Shown in pieces: positions 62,042-64,000 of a stretch of 64,000 bases of DNA. Made by a program: the position numbers and the translations under genes. Position 1 is the stretch's first letter; each line of letters begins with the position of its first letter. The stretch covers positions 1 through 64,000 of the forward strand of contig JAUHXA010000017.1 in NCBI GenBank assembly GCA_030427245.1. The letters are read 5' to 3'. The stretch comes from Bacteroidia bacterium. Its GTDB lineage: Bacteria; Bacteroidota; Bacteroidia; Chitinophagales; UBA2359. The notes beneath the pieces are model-generated. The model ran no database searches and was not told the origin of the DNA. It saw nothing but the letters and a program-made list of their open reading frames with translations.

Positions 62042-64000
62042 TTGAAAGACCTTCTACTCATAACCCCTCCCTTTACTCAATTGAATACGCCTTATCCTGC
62101 AACGGCGTATCTCAAAGGATTCCTCAATACCAAAGGAATTGCTGCCTTTCAAATGGATTTGGGCATTGAAGTCATATTGGCTCTTTTCACAAAACAAAAC
62201 CTGCAAAATTTATTCGCTTTTGCAGCCCAAAACAAGCCTGCCTTTTCTGAAAATGCACAGCGAATTTATGCTTTGAGGGAAGAATACTTCAAAACCATTG
62301 ACGATATTATTGCCTTTCTACAAGGTCACAACCCAACACTTGCCCGACAGATTTGCAGTCCAGATTTTTTGCCGCAAGCATCACGATTTCAAGAGGTAAT
62401 GGGTGAATCAGAAGAATTGGAGTGGGCATTTGGGAGAATGGGAATGCAGGACAAAGCCAAACATTTGGCGACTTTGTACCTCGAAGATTTGTCCGATTTC
62501 ATCAAAGAATGTGTGGATGAAAATTTTGGCTTTAGCCGCTATGCTGAAAGGCTCGGAAGGAGTGCCAATTCGTTTGACGAACTCCATGAACATCTGCAAA
62601 AAGAACCGACCTACATTGACCAAATCACCTTGCAAATCCTCGAAACTCGACTTCAAAGCGTTCAACCAAAATTGGTGTGTTTTTCAGTTCCATTTCCTGG
62701 AAATCTATACAGCGCTTTTCGATGCGCTCAATTCATCAAAAAACGCCATCCTCACATTCAGACGGCAATGGGAGGTGGTTTTCCGAACACCGAATTGAGG
62801 TCGGTTTCGGATGTGAGGGTATTTGACTACTTCGACTACATCACTTTAGATGATGGCGAATTGCCAATAGAGTTACTGATTTTCAATGTGTTGAATCCTC
62901 CACTTTCTGAAGACCATCATCACCGCTTTTTCAAACGTACTTTTTTGAAGGAAAAAGGAAAAGTAGTGTACAACAATTTTTCACTGCGTCAAGACTACAA
63001 ACAAAGTGAAGTCGGCACGCCTGATTACTCCGATTTGCTGCTCGACCAATACATTTCAGTCATCGAAATCGCTAATCCCATGCACAGCCTTTGGAGTGAT
63101 GGAAGGTGGAACAAACTCACTATGGCACATGGATGTTATTGGGGAAAATGTACGTTTTGTGATGTGTCACTGGATTATATCCAAAACTACGAACCCATTG
63201 CAGCCCAAATGTTGGTGGACAGAATGGAAGAAATGATTGCTCAAACGAGCGAAAAAGGGTTTCACTTTGTGGATGAAGCTGCGCCGCCTGCCTTGATGCG
63301 GGCTTTGGCTATCGAAATTTTGCGAAGGAAACTAACGGTGACTTGGTGGGCAAATATCCGATTTGAAAAAAGCTTTGGTGCAGACCTTTGCCGCTTGTTG
63401 AAAGCATCGGGCTGCATTGCAGTTTCGGGTGGCTTAGAGGTCGCTTCTGACCGTTTATTGAAGTTGATTCAAAAAGGAGTAACCGTTTCGCAAGTTGCAC
63501 AAGTAACCCGAAATTTTACAGAATCGGGCATCATGGTTCATGCCTATTTGATGTATGGCTACCCAACTCAAACCAAGCAAGAAACGGTGGACAGCCTCGA
63601 AATGGTGCGTCAAATGTTTGAAGAAGGCATTCTGCAATCGGGTTTTTGGCATCAATTTGCCTTGACTGCCCATAGTCCCATTGGCTTGAACCCCAAAGAC
63701 TACGGCATTTTACCCGACTATAAAAAAATCACTTTTGCGAACAACGACATCGAATTTAAAGACAAAACAGGCATTGACCACTCCAAATTTAGTTTTGGAT
63801 TGAAGAAATCGCTTTTCAATTATATGCACGGCATTTGCTTTGAATTTCCACTGCAAGAATGGTTTGACTTTCGAATTCCCCGAACCAAAATTCACAAGCA
63901 CTTTATCCGTCAATGTTTGGCCGATACACCCTATCAAGCTACCAAACCTTCTGCAAAGCTCCTTTGGCTGGGCGGTAAACCTACTATTACTCCTTTTATT
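62042..64000 (+). CDS. B12-binding radical SAM protein, 3' partial
   Basis: 653 codons open to the window end. TTG start at 62042: an in-frame TAG lies upstream at 61985 and the family-like N-terminus LKDLLLITPPFTQLNTPYPA begins there. The N-terminal half (1-300) is a cobalamin-binding-like domain with VCFSVPFPGNLYSAFR and TAMGGGFPNTE. The radical SAM cluster is in HGCYWGKCTFCD: Cys 365, 370, 373, i.e. C-x4-C-x2-C instead of the usual C-x3-C-x2-C. Then FHFVDEAAPPALMRALAIEI, ASGCIAVSGGLEVASDRLLK and MVHAYLMYGYPTQTKQETVD, the radical SAM barrel with GGLEV and MYGYPTQT. Substrate unknown. Confidence 0.88.
   Translation, partial: MKDLLLITPPFTQLNTPYPATAYLKGFLNTKGIAAFQMDLGIEVILALFTKQNLQNLFAFAAQNKPAFSENAQRIYALREEYFKTIDDIIAFLQGHNPTLARQICSPDFLPQASRFQEVMGESEELEWAFGRMGMQDKAKHLATLYLEDLSDFIKECVDENFGFSRYAERLGRSANSFDELHEHLQKEPTYIDQITLQILETRLQSVQPKLVCFSVPFPGNLYSAFRCAQFIKKRHPHIQTAMGGGFPNTELRSVSDVRVFDYFDYITLDDGELPIELLIFNVLNPPLSEDHHHRFFKRTFLKEKGKVVYNNFSLRQDYKQSEVGTPDYSDLLLDQYISVIEIANPMHSLWSDGRWNKLTMAHGCYWGKCTFCDVSLDYIQNYEPIAAQMLVDRMEEMIAQTSEKGFHFVDEAAPPALMRALAIEILRRKLTVTWWANIRFEKSFGADLCRLLKASGCIAVSGGLEVASDRLLKLIQKGVTVSQVAQVTRNFTESGIMVHAYLMYGYPTQTKQETVDSLEMVRQMFEEGILQSGFWHQFALTAHSPIGLNPKDYGILPDYKKITFANNDIEFKDKTGIDHSKFSFGLKKSLFNYMHGICFEFPLQEWFDFRIPRTKIHKHFIRQCLADTPYQATKPSAKLLWLGGKPTITPFI

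Noticed and set aside
1-64000. tRNA, rRNA, CRISPR and prophage genes
   Set aside because: Reading both strands I found no cloverleaf, ribosomal RNA-like segment, spacer array or phage structural gene that I could support.

Overview
The window looks like chromosomal DNA of a Bacteroidota species, probably of a Saprospira/Chitinophaga-like lineage (the exact taxon is inference). It is AT-rich. A type IX secretion (T9SS) C-terminal signal ends the large secreted protein at 53.2-56.7 kb. There are a TonB-dependent receptor with a carboxypeptidase-like N-domain and many lipoproteins with a Cys after the signal helix. Promoter-like motifs follow the Bacteroidota TTG / TAnnTTTG pattern, and Shine-Dalgarno sites are not evident. 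Several genes appear to start with TTG or GTG.

Region 1 (1-8.8 kb) is an accessory, repeat-driven locus. It opens with the 3' end of a nonribosomal peptide synthetase (adenylation, carrier, thioesterase). A minus-strand array of IPTL-CTERM surface-protein genes follows: four genes and one truncated relic. Members share an upstream palindrome, an N-terminal leader, an 8-bp tandem repeat (TTGGGCTG on the plus strand), a signal peptide and an almost invariant C-terminal sorting signal, while the middle of the protein differs. Since 8 is not a multiple of 3, repeat number sets the reading frame. The copy with 5 units is in frame; the copies with 7 and 4 units are out of frame from the family start codon. 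This looks like an undescribed phase-variable surface-protein cassette family. Two fragments of the NRPS thioesterase 3' end lie in the duplicated spacers, and a vapBC-like module with an internally deleted toxin sits inside the array.

Region 2 (8.8-35 kb) is mostly chromosomal: UvrD/PcrA helicase, an NTF2-like lipoprotein, a GNAT acetyltransferase, a large lipoprotein, an ECF sigma factor overlapping a membrane protein with a beta-barrel-like C-terminus, a lone molybdopterin subunit of xanthine dehydrogenase, a proline-iminopeptidase-like lipoprotein, a DUF2059 and a pentapeptide-repeat protein, a sodium/solute symporter, a cupin, a TPR/O-GlcNAc-transferase-like protein paired with a TIGR03032 protein, an outer-membrane protein plus MetE-like enzyme plus NhaB, an AraC gene broken by a MITE, and a Kef-type antiporter followed by a LuxR-type regulator.

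Region 3 (35-64 kb) holds a TonB-dependent receptor, two exported proteins of unknown function, an acyltransferase, serS, dnaX, an AAA/PD-(D/E)XK protein, a Cys-rich lipoprotein, an RND/MMPL transporter, a CNNM/HlyC-type protein, an ArsR-SRPBCC operon, a PNGase F-like T9SS substrate with an inserted LamG domain, hemA, a DUF2071 protein, a lipoprotein-peroxiredoxin fusion, and the start of a B12-binding radical SAM gene that runs off the window.

Three copies of a 133-bp MITE occur. Two are identical with perfect 9-bp target duplications, one in an araC gene and one at a terminator; the third is decayed. A separate imperfect palindrome family marks the 3' ends of the IPTL genes, the NRPS and the PNGase-like gene.
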